A DNA stretch of 64,000 bases, taken from positions 124,001 to 188,000 of the forward strand of contig NZ_FNFB01000003.1 in assembly GCF_900100395.1 (NCBI RefSeq). The letters are read 5' to 3'. A model generated the notes under the pieces. The model searched no databases. It was given only the letters and a program-made list of their open reading frames with translations, and was not told where the DNA came from. The DNA is from Nonomuraea maritima (GTDB taxonomy: Bacteria; Actinomycetota; Actinomycetes; Streptosporangiales; Streptosporangiaceae). The position numbers were made by a program, and so were the translations under genes. Shown piece after piece: positions 52,870-61,608 of the stretch. The first letter of the stretch is position 1; each line of letters starts with the position of its first letter.

Positions 52870-54225
52870 TCACCGCGACGCGCGAGGGGACAGAGGCAGC
52901 CGCAGGACGAAGCGGGCGCCGCCCGTGTGGTCCTCGACGCGCAGCTGGCCGCAGTGCGCCCGCGCCACGTCACGGGCGATGGCGAGGCCCAGGCCGGTGC
53001 CGCCGGTGTCGCGGCTGCGGGCGGCGTCCAGACGGGTGAAACGCTCGAAGATGCGTTCGCGGTCGGCGACGCCGATCTCCACGCCGTCGTTCTCGACCGC
53101 GAGCACCGCCCGGTCGCCCTGCTTGCCGACCGTGACGCGTACCGTGGTCTCGGCGTGCCGCTGGGCGTTGTCCAGCAGGTTCGTCAGGACGCGCGCGAGC
53201 TGCAGGCGCACCCCCTCGACGAACACGCCCCGCTCCAGCTCCACCTGCGTGGGCAGCTTGTCGTTGCGGGCCTTGAGCTCCGCCTGGACGAGGCCGGCGA
53301 GGTCGATGCGTTCCCTGACCGCATCCGCGCGCGAACCGATCCTGGCGAGCAGCAGCAGGTCGGTGATGATGGCCTCCAGCCGGTCGGTGTCGCGCAGCGA
53401 GCTCTCCACCAGCGCCTCCAGATCGGTGTCGGACGGGTAGAGCTGGGCGCTCTCCAGCTGGGCGCGCAGCCCGGCGATCGGGGTGCGCAGCTCGTGCGAG
53501 GCGTCGGAGGCGAACTGGCGCTGCTGCTCGGAGGCGCGTTCGAGCCGTTCCAGCGTGCTGTTCACGGATCGGGCGAGCTGCGCGACCTCGTCGTCGCCCG
53601 GTGGCTGCGTCACCCGGCGGCTCAGGTCGCTCACGTGGACGGCGTCCAGCTCGCCGCGCATGATCCGCACCGGCCGCAGTGCCCGGCCCGTGATCAGCCA
53701 GGTGGCCCAGCCGGTGAGCGCGATGAGCACGGCGATCTCGCCGAACACGATGACGTCGACGGTCCGGGTGGCGAGCAGGTCGGGCGTGCTGCGCCCGGCG
53801 TACACGACGGGGGAGTCGACGTTCATGGTCACTCTGACCGCGGTCAGGTGGAGGCACTGGTTGGGCAGGCAGTTGGTGGTGTTGACGGCGCGGTCCTTGG
53901 ACGAGGGGCGCACGTCGTCGAGCTGCGGCATGTTGCGAGCCGCGTCGCTCGTCGCGATGAGCCTGCCGTCGGCGCCGACGACCTGGATGAGGTCGACCGA
54001 CGGGTGCGGCACGGGGATGGCCGCGCCGATGGGCAGCACGCCGCCGCGCATCTCGAAGGCGATGCGTTCCGCGGTGTCACGGGTCTCGCTGTAGACGCCC
54101 GCGGTGACCATGGCCCGGGTCACCGCGACGCCCCCCGCGCCCACGGGAATGAGCACGAGGGCGGCAACGGCCGTCGCGATGAGGGTGACGCGTCCCCGTA
54201 GGGACCTGGCCCATTGGGGAACCAC
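52870..54225 (-). CDS. Orphan sensor histidine kinase
   Basis: 451 residues: two membrane segments (about 12-35 and 156-178) flanking an extracytoplasmic region with Cys119 and Cys124, a HAMP linker, H box FASDASHELRTP with phosphoacceptor His244, N box NLLDNAQRH and G2 box TGGTGLGLAI. GTG at 54225 follows CGGGGC. The response regulator gene that normally adjoins such kinases is absent on either side. Confidence 0.92.
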   Translation of the reverse strand: MVPQWARSLRGRVTLIATAVAALVLIPVGAGGVAVTRAMVTAGVYSETRDTAERIAFEMRGGVLPIGAAIPVPHPSVDLIQVVGADGRLIATSDAARNMPQLDDVRPSSKDRAVNTTNCLPNQCLHLTAVRVTMNVDSPVVYAGRSTPDLLATRTVDVIVFGEIAVLIALTGWATWLITGRALRPVRIMRGELDAVHVSDLSRRVTQPPGDDEVAQLARSVNSTLERLERASEQQRQFASDASHELRTPIAGLRAQLESAQLYPSDTDLEALVESSLRDTDRLEAIITDLLLLARIGSRADAVRERIDLAGLVQAELKARNDKLPTQVELERGVFVEGVRLQLARVLTNLLDNAQRHAETTVRVTVGKQGDRAVLAVENDGVEIGVADRERIFERFTRLDAARSRDTGGTGLGLAIARDVARAHCGQLRVEDHTGGARFVLRLPLSPRASR

Positions 54226-54288
54226 GCCCCGAGGTTACCGAGCGTGATTGCAGTGATTTGTCCGGTATTGGAAAAGATTCGGCAATCG

Positions 54289-55788
54289 TCAGGTTTGCAG
54301 CCAGGCGGTGGTGTCCGGCGGGACGGCGCCGTCGTCGGCCAGCGGGCCGCTCGCCAGCAGCACCTCGCCCGGCACCTTCACCGCCTGGTCCCCTGTGTTC
54401 AACACGACCACCAGCCCCGGGTCGCGCTCGATCGCCAGCACGTCCTTCGGCGAGTCGAGCCACCTCAGCGTGCCGCCGCCGAGCGCCGGGTGCGACCGGC
54501 GCAGCCGCAGCGCGGCCCGGTACAGGTTCAGCGTCGAGGCGGGGTCGTGCTCCTGGGCCTCGGCCGACAGCGCGGACCACTCCGGCGGGATCGGCAGCCA
54601 CGGGTCGCGCCAGCCGAGATCGCCAGAGGACGTCCACGGGATCGGCACCCGGCAGCCGTCGCGGCTCTCGCCCCGGCGCAGCCACGCCGGGTCCTGTCGC
54701 AGCTCGTCGGGCAGGTCGAGCACTTCTGGCAGGCCCAGCTCCTCGCCGTTGTAGAGGTAGGCCGAGCCGGGCAGCGCCAGCATGAGCAGCGTGGCCGCCC
54801 GCGCCCTGGCCAGGCTGCCGTGCCGGGTGACGTGACGCGGCTTGTCGTGGTTCGACAGCACCCACGTGGTGGGCGCGCCCACCAGCTCCGCCTCGCGCAG
54901 CGACTTGTCGATGACCGTACGGAACGACTTGGCGTGGAAGTCGGCCATCATGAACTCGAAGTTGAACGCCTGGTGCAGCTCGTCGGGGCCGACGTAGCGG
55001 GCCAGCCGCTCGGGCGAGGAGACCCACGCCTCCGCCACCGCCATGCGGCCGCCCGGGTAGGAGTCGAGGATCGGCCGCCACTCGCGGTAGATCTCGTGCA
55101 CGCCGTCCTGGTCGAAGTACGGCACCCGCTCATCGCCCAGCATCTCGGCCTGGGGCCCCTCCTTCTGCCCCACGTCGGGCAGCCCGTCGGCCTTGATCAT
55201 GCCGTGCGCCACGTCGATCCTGAACCCGTCGACGCCCCGGTCGAGCCAGAAGCGCAGGATGTCGCGGAACTCGGCGCGCACCTCGGGGTTCTCCCAGTTG
55301 AGGTCGGGCTGCTCGGGGGCGAACAGGTGCAGGTACCACTGCCCGTCGGCCGTGCGCGTCCAGGCCGGGCCGCCGAAGATCGACTCCCAGTCGTTGGGAC
55401 GGTCGCGGAAGACGTACCGGTCGCGGCGCTCGCCGCGCAGCGCCTGCTGGAACCACGGGTGCTGGTCGGAGGAGTGGTTCGGGACGAGGTCGACGACCAC
55501 CCTGATGCCCCTGGCGTGCGCGTCGGCCACCAGCGCGTCGAAGTCGGCGAGCGTGCCGAAGATCGGGTCGACGTCGCGGTAGTCGGCCACGTCGTAGCCG
55601 CCGTCGGCCATGGGGGAGGTGTAGAAGGGGCTCAGCCAGATCGCGTCGACGCCCAGGTCGGCGAGGTAGCCGAGCCGCCCGCGGACGCCTTCCAGGTCGC
55701 CCACGCCGTCACCGTCAGCGTCGGCGAAGCTGCGCGGATACACCTGGTACACGACGGCGTCCCGCCACCAGTCGTCGTTGCCTAGCAT
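54289..55788 (-). CDS. aglA: GH13 alpha-glucosidase (AglA-like)
   Basis: Cytoplasmic hydrolase of maltose or maltodextrin, 499 residues. Catalytic Asp192 (GFRIDVAHG), Glu253 (AVAEAWV) and Asp315 (LSNHDKPR) are present, with the N-terminal DAVVYQVYPRSFADADGDGVGD block of alpha-1,4/1,6-glucosidases. ATG at 55788. It is divergent from malEFG and shares a promoter region with two CTTGCAA-type palindromes. It should complete degradation of imported sugars. Confidence 0.94.
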   Translation of the reverse strand: MLGNDDWWRDAVVYQVYPRSFADADGDGVGDLEGVRGRLGYLADLGVDAIWLSPFYTSPMADGGYDVADYRDVDPIFGTLADFDALVADAHARGIRVVVDLVPNHSSDQHPWFQQALRGERRDRYVFRDRPNDWESIFGGPAWTRTADGQWYLHLFAPEQPDLNWENPEVRAEFRDILRFWLDRGVDGFRIDVAHGMIKADGLPDVGQKEGPQAEMLGDERVPYFDQDGVHEIYREWRPILDSYPGGRMAVAEAWVSSPERLARYVGPDELHQAFNFEFMMADFHAKSFRTVIDKSLREAELVGAPTTWVLSNHDKPRHVTRHGSLARARAATLLMLALPGSAYLYNGEELGLPEVLDLPDELRQDPAWLRRGESRDGCRVPIPWTSSGDLGWRDPWLPIPPEWSALSAEAQEHDPASTLNLYRAALRLRRSHPALGGGTLRWLDSPKDVLAIERDPGLVVVLNTGDQAVKVPGEVLLASGPLADDGAVPPDTTAWLQT

Positions 55789-55857
55789 GTTCGTCTCTCC
55801 CTGGTGGCTCCTGATGGTTCGGTGAAGGATGACCCGCCGTGCCGCGCAGGGTCAAGT

Positions 55858-55876
55858 GCAAGTTGCGGAAACTTGC
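55858..55876. promoter_or_regulatory. MalR-type palindrome 1 (aglA side)
   Basis: GCAAGTT-N5-AACTTGC, 7-base arms, 70 bases upstream of the aglA start. Repeats of the CTTGCA type are the operators of the LacI-family repressor MalR in Streptomyces. No malR gene is in the window. Confidence 0.65.
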
Positions 55877-55966
55877 GAAAGCCGACGGCCGCCCGGCGTC
55901 TCCGCATGCGCCGCCGGGCCCCCGTGGCGCCCTGTCGTGCCCGCGATGAGGATCGCGTAACGCTCG

Positions 55967-55993
55967 TTTGCAAGTTCTTCCAATTCTTGCAAA
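55967..55993. promoter_or_regulatory. MalR-type palindrome 2 (malE side)
   Basis: TTTGCAAG-N11-CTTGCAAA, 8-base arms, ending 85 bases before the malE start. It shares the core with palindrome 1, so one repressor may control both divergent units. Confidence 0.7.
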
Positions 55994-56078
55994 GAGCGGC
56001 TAACGTCCCGGAAACGTGCGGTTCCCGTATGGCGGCGCGCCGGCGCCGCCGTTCCCCCCGTGACCTCAGGAGGTCTCC

Positions 56079-57350
56079 ATGCGCTTACGGGCACTGGGTG
56101 TGGCAGCTCTCGCGACCTTGGCTTTCGCGGCGACGGCGTGCGGCGAGTCACCGCCGTCCGCCCCGGCAGCACCGTCCGCCTCCGCCGCATCCTCCGCCCC
56201 CGCGGCCGGCGGCGGCACGCTCGTGATCTGGGCCGACCCCAGCCGGGTCACCCCGCTCAAGCCCTTCGCCGACCAGTTCGGCGCCGAGAACGGCGTGACG
56301 GTCGAGGTGAAGGAGATCAGCAAGGACAACCAGCAGACCTTCCTGACCGCCTCGCAGCAGGGCAGCGGCCCCGACATCATGATCGGCGCGCACGACTGGA
56401 TCGGCAACCTCGTGCAGAACGGCGCCATCGACCCGGTCACGCTGACCGAGGAGCAGAAGGCCGCCTTCTCCGCGAAGGCGATCCAGGCGGTCACGTTCAA
56501 CGGGCAGATCTACGGGGCCCCGTACGCGGTCGAGAACATCGCGCTGATCCGCAACACCGAGCTCGCCCCCGAGGCGCCCGCCACCATCGAGGAGCTCATC
56601 GAGACCGGCAAGAAGCTCAAGGCGGACGGCAAGGTCGACGAGGTGCTCTGCCTGCCCGTAGGCCAGAAGGGCGACGCCTTCCACGTCTACCCGATCTTCG
56701 CCTCCGGCGGCGGCGCGTTGTTCGGCGCCACCGCGACCGGCGACCCCGACCCCAAGCAGGTGCTGCTCGGCTCGCCAGGCTCGGTCAAGGCGTTCGGGAA
56801 GCTGAAGGAGCTCGGCGAGAAGGGCGAGGGGGCGCTGCGCACCTCGCTGACCAACGAGAACTACATCGTCACCTTCGCGGGCGGCAAGTGCGCCTACCTC
56901 GTCTCCGGCCCGTGGGCCATGAGCGAGATCAAGAAGGCCGGGGTCGCGTACGACATCACGGCCGTCCCCGGGTTCGAGGGCGGCGAGCCGGCCACGCCGT
57001 TCGTCGGCGTCCAGTCCTTCTTCGTCGCCTCCAAGGGCAAGAGCAAGGCGCTGGCCCAGGAGTTCGTCGCCAACTACGTGACCAACAAGGACGTCGCCAA
57101 GGCCCTGTACGAGGCCGACCCGCGTCCGCCCGCGCTGACCGCCGCGCTGCAGGAGGTCCAGGCCACCGACCCCGACGCCGTCAAGTTCATGGAGGCGGGC
57201 AGGGACGGCATGCCGATGCCGGCCATCCCCGAGATGGCGGCCATCTGGGAGCCGTTCGGCATCGCGGAGAACGCCGTCGTCAAGGGCGGCGACGCCGCGA
57301 AGGCCGCCGGCGCGGCGCAGCAGGCCATCGACGGCGCGCTCAAGAACTGA
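56079..57350 (+). CDS. malE: Maltose/maltodextrin-binding lipoprotein MalE
   Basis: 423 residues: lipoprotein signal with lipobox ATAC, an Ala/Ser/Pro-rich tether, then a MalE-type binding fold (LVIWADPSRVTPLKPFADQF, GPDIMIGAHDWIG, YGAPYAVENIALIRNTEL). ATG at 56079 follows AGGAGG. Head of malE-malF-malG-GH13. Confidence 0.95.
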   Translation: MRLRALGVAALATLAFAATACGESPPSAPAAPSASAASSAPAAGGGTLVIWADPSRVTPLKPFADQFGAENGVTVEVKEISKDNQQTFLTASQQGSGPDIMIGAHDWIGNLVQNGAIDPVTLTEEQKAAFSAKAIQAVTFNGQIYGAPYAVENIALIRNTELAPEAPATIEELIETGKKLKADGKVDEVLCLPVGQKGDAFHVYPIFASGGGALFGATATGDPDPKQVLLGSPGSVKAFGKLKELGEKGEGALRTSLTNENYIVTFAGGKCAYLVSGPWAMSEIKKAGVAYDITAVPGFEGGEPATPFVGVQSFFVASKGKSKALAQEFVANYVTNKDVAKALYEADPRPPALTAALQEVQATDPDAVKFMEAGRDGMPMPAIPEMAAIWEPFGIAENAVVKGGDAAKAAGAAQQAIDGALKN

Positions 57351-57354
57351 CGTC

Positions 57355-58929
57355 ATGGCTCTCGACGTGCGCGAGCCTGCGGACGAGGCCGCCGGCGCAC
57401 GGCGGCCGGCGCGCCGGGAGACGACCACGGCGTTCGTGGTGAGCAGGATCGCGGTGCTCTCGGTGGCGGCGGCGATCCTGCTCTACGCGGCACCGCCGCT
57501 GGTCGCCACCGAGTCGTGGATCGCGCTGGCGGTGCTGTGCGCCGCCGGCGCGGCCATCGCCTACCTCTACCTGACCAGGCGCTTCGTCCCGGCGAAATAC
57601 CTCGTCCCCGGCACCGTCTTCCTCATCGCCTTCCAGGTCGTCCCGGTCGTCTACACCGTCACGACCGCGTTCACGAACTTCGGCGACGGCCACCGCGGCG
57701 GCAAGGCCGAGGCCGTCGCCGCCATCGAGTCGGGCTCGGTGCGCCAGACGCCCGGCTCTCCCGAGTACACGCTGACCGCGGGCCTGCGCGGCGACCAGCT
57801 CGTGTTCCTGCTGACCGATCCGCGGACCAAGCAGGTCACGCTCGGCACCGCCGACGGGGTCGAGCCGCTGGCGGGCGCGCAGGTCGGCGTCACCGGCAAG
57901 GTGCTGCGCGCCCCCGGCGTGACCGTGCTCACCGCGCCCCAGGCCGCCGCCCGCGGCGCCGAGATCTCGGCGCTGACCGTCCCGACCCCGGGCGGTGCCA
58001 TCAAGGCGAACGGGCTCAGCCGCGCGGTCGAGGGCAGGGCGAGCCTCGTGTACGAGGCCGCCTGCGACTGCGTGCGCGGCGACGGCGGCACCTGGACGGC
58101 CGACGAGAGCCAGGGCTACTTCGTCAACGACAGGGGCGAGCACCTGGCCCAGGGCTGGCAGGTGAACGTCGGCCTGGACAACTTCGCGCGAGTGTTGACC
58201 AACCCCACAATCTACGGATATTTCACCGGAGTTCTGGGCTGGAACCTCGTCTTCGCCCTCGCCTCGGTGCTCGGCACCTTCGCGCTCGGCATGTCGGTGG
58301 CCCTCGCGCTGCACCACCCGCGGATGCGCGCCACCCGCGTCTACCGGATCGCGCTGATCCTGCCGTACGCGATGCCGTCCTTCGCCATGCTGCTCGTCTG
58401 GCGCGACCTGTTCAACCGCGACTTCGGCCTGATCAACCAGCTGCTCGGCGTGCACGTCGACTGGCTCGGCGAGCCCGCCACCGCCCGGCTCGGCGTCATC
58501 CTGGTCAACCTGTGGCTCGGCTTCCCGTACATGTTCCTCGTCACCACGGGGGCGCTGCAGGCGATCCCGCGCGAGCTGACCGAGGCGGCCGCGATCGACG
58601 GGGCCAGGCCGTGGCAGGCGTTCCGCCGGGTGACGCTGCCGCTGTTGCTCGTCGCCCTCACGCCGCTGCTCATCTCGTCGTTCGCCTACAACTTCAACAA
58701 CTTCAACGCGATCGCCCTCACCACCGAGGGCGGGCCGTTCCCGGCCGACAGCCCGCAGGTGGGCGCCACCGACCTGCTCATCACGTACACGTTCCGGCTG
58801 GCGTTCGGGGCGGGTGGCGCGCAGTTCGGCTTCGCGGCGGCGATCTCGGTGTTCATCTTCACCATCGTGGCGATCATCTCGGCCGTGGCCTTCCGGCGCA
58901 CCCGCAGGCAGGAGGAGGTCTACGCATGA
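57355..58929 (+). CDS. malF: Maltose ABC transporter permease MalF
   Basis: 524 residues, close to E. coli MalF, with the large extracytoplasmic P2-type region (about 100-275) that is missing from most sugar permeases. EAA loop EAAAIDGARPWQAFRRVTLP; the NNFNAIALTTEGGPF block matches MalF. Four bases after malE and overlapping malG by 4. The ATPase is not encoded here and is probably MsiK. Confidence 0.95.
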   Translation: MALDVREPADEAAGARRPARRETTTAFVVSRIAVLSVAAAILLYAAPPLVATESWIALAVLCAAGAAIAYLYLTRRFVPAKYLVPGTVFLIAFQVVPVVYTVTTAFTNFGDGHRGGKAEAVAAIESGSVRQTPGSPEYTLTAGLRGDQLVFLLTDPRTKQVTLGTADGVEPLAGAQVGVTGKVLRAPGVTVLTAPQAAARGAEISALTVPTPGGAIKANGLSRAVEGRASLVYEAACDCVRGDGGTWTADESQGYFVNDRGEHLAQGWQVNVGLDNFARVLTNPTIYGYFTGVLGWNLVFALASVLGTFALGMSVALALHHPRMRATRVYRIALILPYAMPSFAMLLVWRDLFNRDFGLINQLLGVHVDWLGEPATARLGVILVNLWLGFPYMFLVTTGALQAIPRELTEAAAIDGARPWQAFRRVTLPLLLVALTPLLISSFAYNFNNFNAIALTTEGGPFPADSPQVGATDLLITYTFRLAFGAGGAQFGFAAAISVFIFTIVAIISAVAFRRTRRQEEVYA

Positions 58930-59765
58930 AACTCGCACTCCGGCACGTCTTCGTGGTGATCGTGTGCGCGTTCGCGCTCTTCCCGATCGTGTTCGTGGTC
59001 TCGGCCGCGATCAACCCGCTCGGCACGCTCGCCTCCAGCGAGCTGCTGCCCACCGGCGCGAGCCTCGGCAACCTCGTCGAGCTGCTGACCTCCGACAGCT
59101 ATCCGTTCGCGCGCTGGTTCTTCAACTCGGTGTTCATCGCGCTGGTGTCGTCGTTCGCCAGCCTGCTGCTGTCGATGTTCGCCGCGTACGCCTTCAGCCG
59201 CATGCGCTTCACCGGCCGGCGCGTGGGCCTGATGGCGCTGCTGCTCATCCAGATGTTCCCGCAGTTCCTGGCCATCGTGACGATCTTCATGATCTTCACC
59301 GAGGTCACCGAGCTCTACCCGGCGTTCGGCTTCGACACGGTCTGGGGCCTGCTGCTGCTCTACCTCGGCGGCGCGCTCGGCGTGAACACCTGGCTGATGA
59401 AGGGCTTCCTCGACACCGTCCCCAAGGAACTCGACGAGGCCGCCACCGTCGACGGGGCCACCCACGCCCAGATCTTCTGGCGGGTCATCATGCCGCTGGT
59501 CACGCCGATCCTCGCGGTCACCGCGATGCTCGCGTTCATCGGCATCATGAGCGAGTTCCTCATGGCGAACGTGTTCCTGCGCGACCCCGAGAGCAAGACG
59601 CTCGCCGTCGGCATGTACGGCATGATCGCCGGCGACCACCGCAACGCGAACTTCGGCATGTTCGCCGCGGCCACGCTGATCACCGCCGTGCCGACCGTCG
59701 GTGTGTTCCTCTGGTTGCAGAAGTACATCGTCTCCGGGCTCACGTCCGGAGCCGTGAAGGGGTAG
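58926..59765 (+). CDS. malG: Maltose ABC transporter permease MalG
   Basis: 279 residues, six membrane segments, EAA loop DEAATVDGATHAQIFWRVIMP and the MalG ending IVSGLTSGAVKG. ATG at 58926 overlaps the malF stop (ATGA). Six bases separate it from the GH13 gene. Confidence 0.95.
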   Translation: MKLALRHVFVVIVCAFALFPIVFVVSAAINPLGTLASSELLPTGASLGNLVELLTSDSYPFARWFFNSVFIALVSSFASLLLSMFAAYAFSRMRFTGRRVGLMALLLIQMFPQFLAIVTIFMIFTEVTELYPAFGFDTVWGLLLLYLGGALGVNTWLMKGFLDTVPKELDEAATVDGATHAQIFWRVIMPLVTPILAVTAMLAFIGIMSEFLMANVFLRDPESKTLAVGMYGMIAGDHRNANFGMFAAATLITAVPTVGVFLWLQKYIVSGLTSGAVKG

Positions 59766-59771
59766 ATCACT

Positions 59772-61550
59772 GTGCGCTTTCTGGGGGAGCCGCACCACGA
59801 CGGCTCGGCGCTGTACGTCTCCGACCAGGAGCCCGCGCTCGGCTCGCGGGTGACGCTCTGGCTGCGCGCGCCGCGCGCCGCCGGGATCGAGGGCGTGCAC
59901 GTACGGGCCGTGCACGACGGCGAGCCGCGCTACGCCGAGGCGTCCGTCGACCCCGCGCGCACCGGCGCCGGCGGGTACGGCGCCACGGACGTCTGGTGGC
60001 GGGCCGAGATCACCGCGGTCAACCCCGTCACCCCGTACCGCTTCCTGCTGCGCACCCGCGGCGGGCAGGTGTGGCTGACCGCGGCCGGGCTCGCCGCGCA
60101 CGACGTGCCCGACTCGGGCGACTTCCGGCTCGTCTGCCACCAGGCCCCGCCGTCGTGGATGCGCGACGCGATCGTCTACCAGATCTTCCCCGACCGCTTC
60201 GACCGCTCCGGGCGCACGCCCGAGCCGCCGGAATGGGCGCTGCCGCGCGACTGGGACCGCGACCCGGTGATCCCGAGCGGCCCCGGCACCGCGGAGCAGT
60301 TCTACGGCGGCGACCTCGACGGTGTCGTCCGGCGGCTCGACCACGTGCGGAGCCTCGGCGCCGACACCGTCTACCTCACGCCGTTCTTCCCGGCCCGATC
60401 CACCCACCGCTACGACGCCGCCACGTTCGACCACGTCGACCCGCTGCTCGGCGGCGACGAGGCCCTGCTGCGGCTGTCCGGGGCGCTGCACGAGCGCGGC
60501 ATGCGGCTGCTCGGCGACATCACCGTCAACCACTGCGGCGCCGGCCACGAGTGGTTCACCCGGGCCGTCGCCGACCCGACCGCCCCAGAACGCGACATGT
60601 TCTACTTCGACCCCGAGACCGGCGGCTACGAGTCGTGGTGGGGCTTCGCGTCGCTGCCCAAGCTCAACTGGGGCAGCGAGCTCGTCCGCAGCCGCATGCC
60701 GGAGGTGCTGAGCAGGTGGCTCGGCCCGCTCGACGGCTGGCGCGTGGACGTCGCCAACATGTCCGGCCGGCGCGGCGGCGACGACCACACCCACGCGGTC
60801 GCGGCCCTGCTGCGCGCCCGGCTCGGCCCCGGCGCCGCCCTCATCGCCGAGCACAACCACGACGCCTCGCCCGACCTCGACCGCGACGGCTGGCACGGCA
60901 CCATGAACTACGGCGGTTTCACCCGCCCGGTCTGGGCCTGGCTGCGCGGCCCCGACCTCGACCTCGGCCACTTCCTCGGCGTGCCGGGCGGCGTCCCCTC
61001 TCGCGACGGGACCGCCACGCTCGCCTCGCTGCGCGCGTTCGCCTCCCACATGTCGTGGCGCTCGTACGTGCACTCCTGGCAGCTGCTCGACTCCCACGAC
61101 TCGGCCCGCATCCGCACCGTCACCGGCTCGCGCGAACGCCACCTGCTCGCCGCCGGCCTGCAGGCCACGCTGCCCGGCACCCCCATGCTGTTCGCCGGCA
61201 GCGAGTTCGGCCTGACCGGCGTGAACGGCGAGCACTCCCGCACCCCGATGCCGTGGAACCGGCCGCACGACCGCGACGAGCCGACCCTGGCCGGCTACCG
61301 CGAGCTGTTCGGGCTGCGCCGCGCCGAGCCCGCCCTGCGTCACGGGGGCCTGCGCTGGCTGCACGCCGACGCCGACTGCCTGGTGTTCGCACGGGAGACG
61401 TACGAGGAGAGTCTGATCGTGTGCGCGCGCCGCGCGCCCGGCCCGCCGCTGCGTCTCGACCGGCGCATGACCGGGGTTTTGCACGCCGATGACGGAGACA
61501 TCATCCCTGGTCGAGGGCCTTTTCTGGGTGTCTGGCGCGTCACTGTCTGA
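59772..61550 (+). CDS. GH13 alpha-amylase-family enzyme, neopullulanase/cyclomaltodextrinase-like
   Basis: 592 residues, no signal peptide. An N-terminal beta-sandwich (1-125, LGSRVTLWLRAPRAAG...) resembles CBM34 of neopullulanases; the barrel follows from DAIVYQIFPDRFDRSG with catalytic Asp326 (GWRVDVAN), Glu360 (LIAEHNHD) and Asp443 (LLDSHDSARI). It would cut imported maltodextrins, cyclodextrins or pullulan fragments in the cytoplasm. GTG at 59772 has only a weak ribosome site, suggesting coupling to malG. Confidence 0.92.
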   Translation: MRFLGEPHHDGSALYVSDQEPALGSRVTLWLRAPRAAGIEGVHVRAVHDGEPRYAEASVDPARTGAGGYGATDVWWRAEITAVNPVTPYRFLLRTRGGQVWLTAAGLAAHDVPDSGDFRLVCHQAPPSWMRDAIVYQIFPDRFDRSGRTPEPPEWALPRDWDRDPVIPSGPGTAEQFYGGDLDGVVRRLDHVRSLGADTVYLTPFFPARSTHRYDAATFDHVDPLLGGDEALLRLSGALHERGMRLLGDITVNHCGAGHEWFTRAVADPTAPERDMFYFDPETGGYESWWGFASLPKLNWGSELVRSRMPEVLSRWLGPLDGWRVDVANMSGRRGGDDHTHAVAALLRARLGPGAALIAEHNHDASPDLDRDGWHGTMNYGGFTRPVWAWLRGPDLDLGHFLGVPGGVPSRDGTATLASLRAFASHMSWRSYVHSWQLLDSHDSARIRTVTGSRERHLLAAGLQATLPGTPMLFAGSEFGLTGVNGEHSRTPMPWNRPHDRDEPTLAGYRELFGLRRAEPALRHGGLRWLHADADCLVFARETYEESLIVCARRAPGPPLRLDRRMTGVLHADDGDIIPGRGPFLGVWRVTV

Positions 61551-61608
61551 TCGGCTACGGTGGCCTTTCTCCGACGTCCGTGCCGATGCAGATGTGTGGT
61601 GTGCTCGC

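Noticed and set aside
57516..59765. A 749-codon frame joining malF and malG
   Set aside because: The N-terminal part is an alternate frame of malF; MalG proper begins at 58926 with the standard ATGA overlap.
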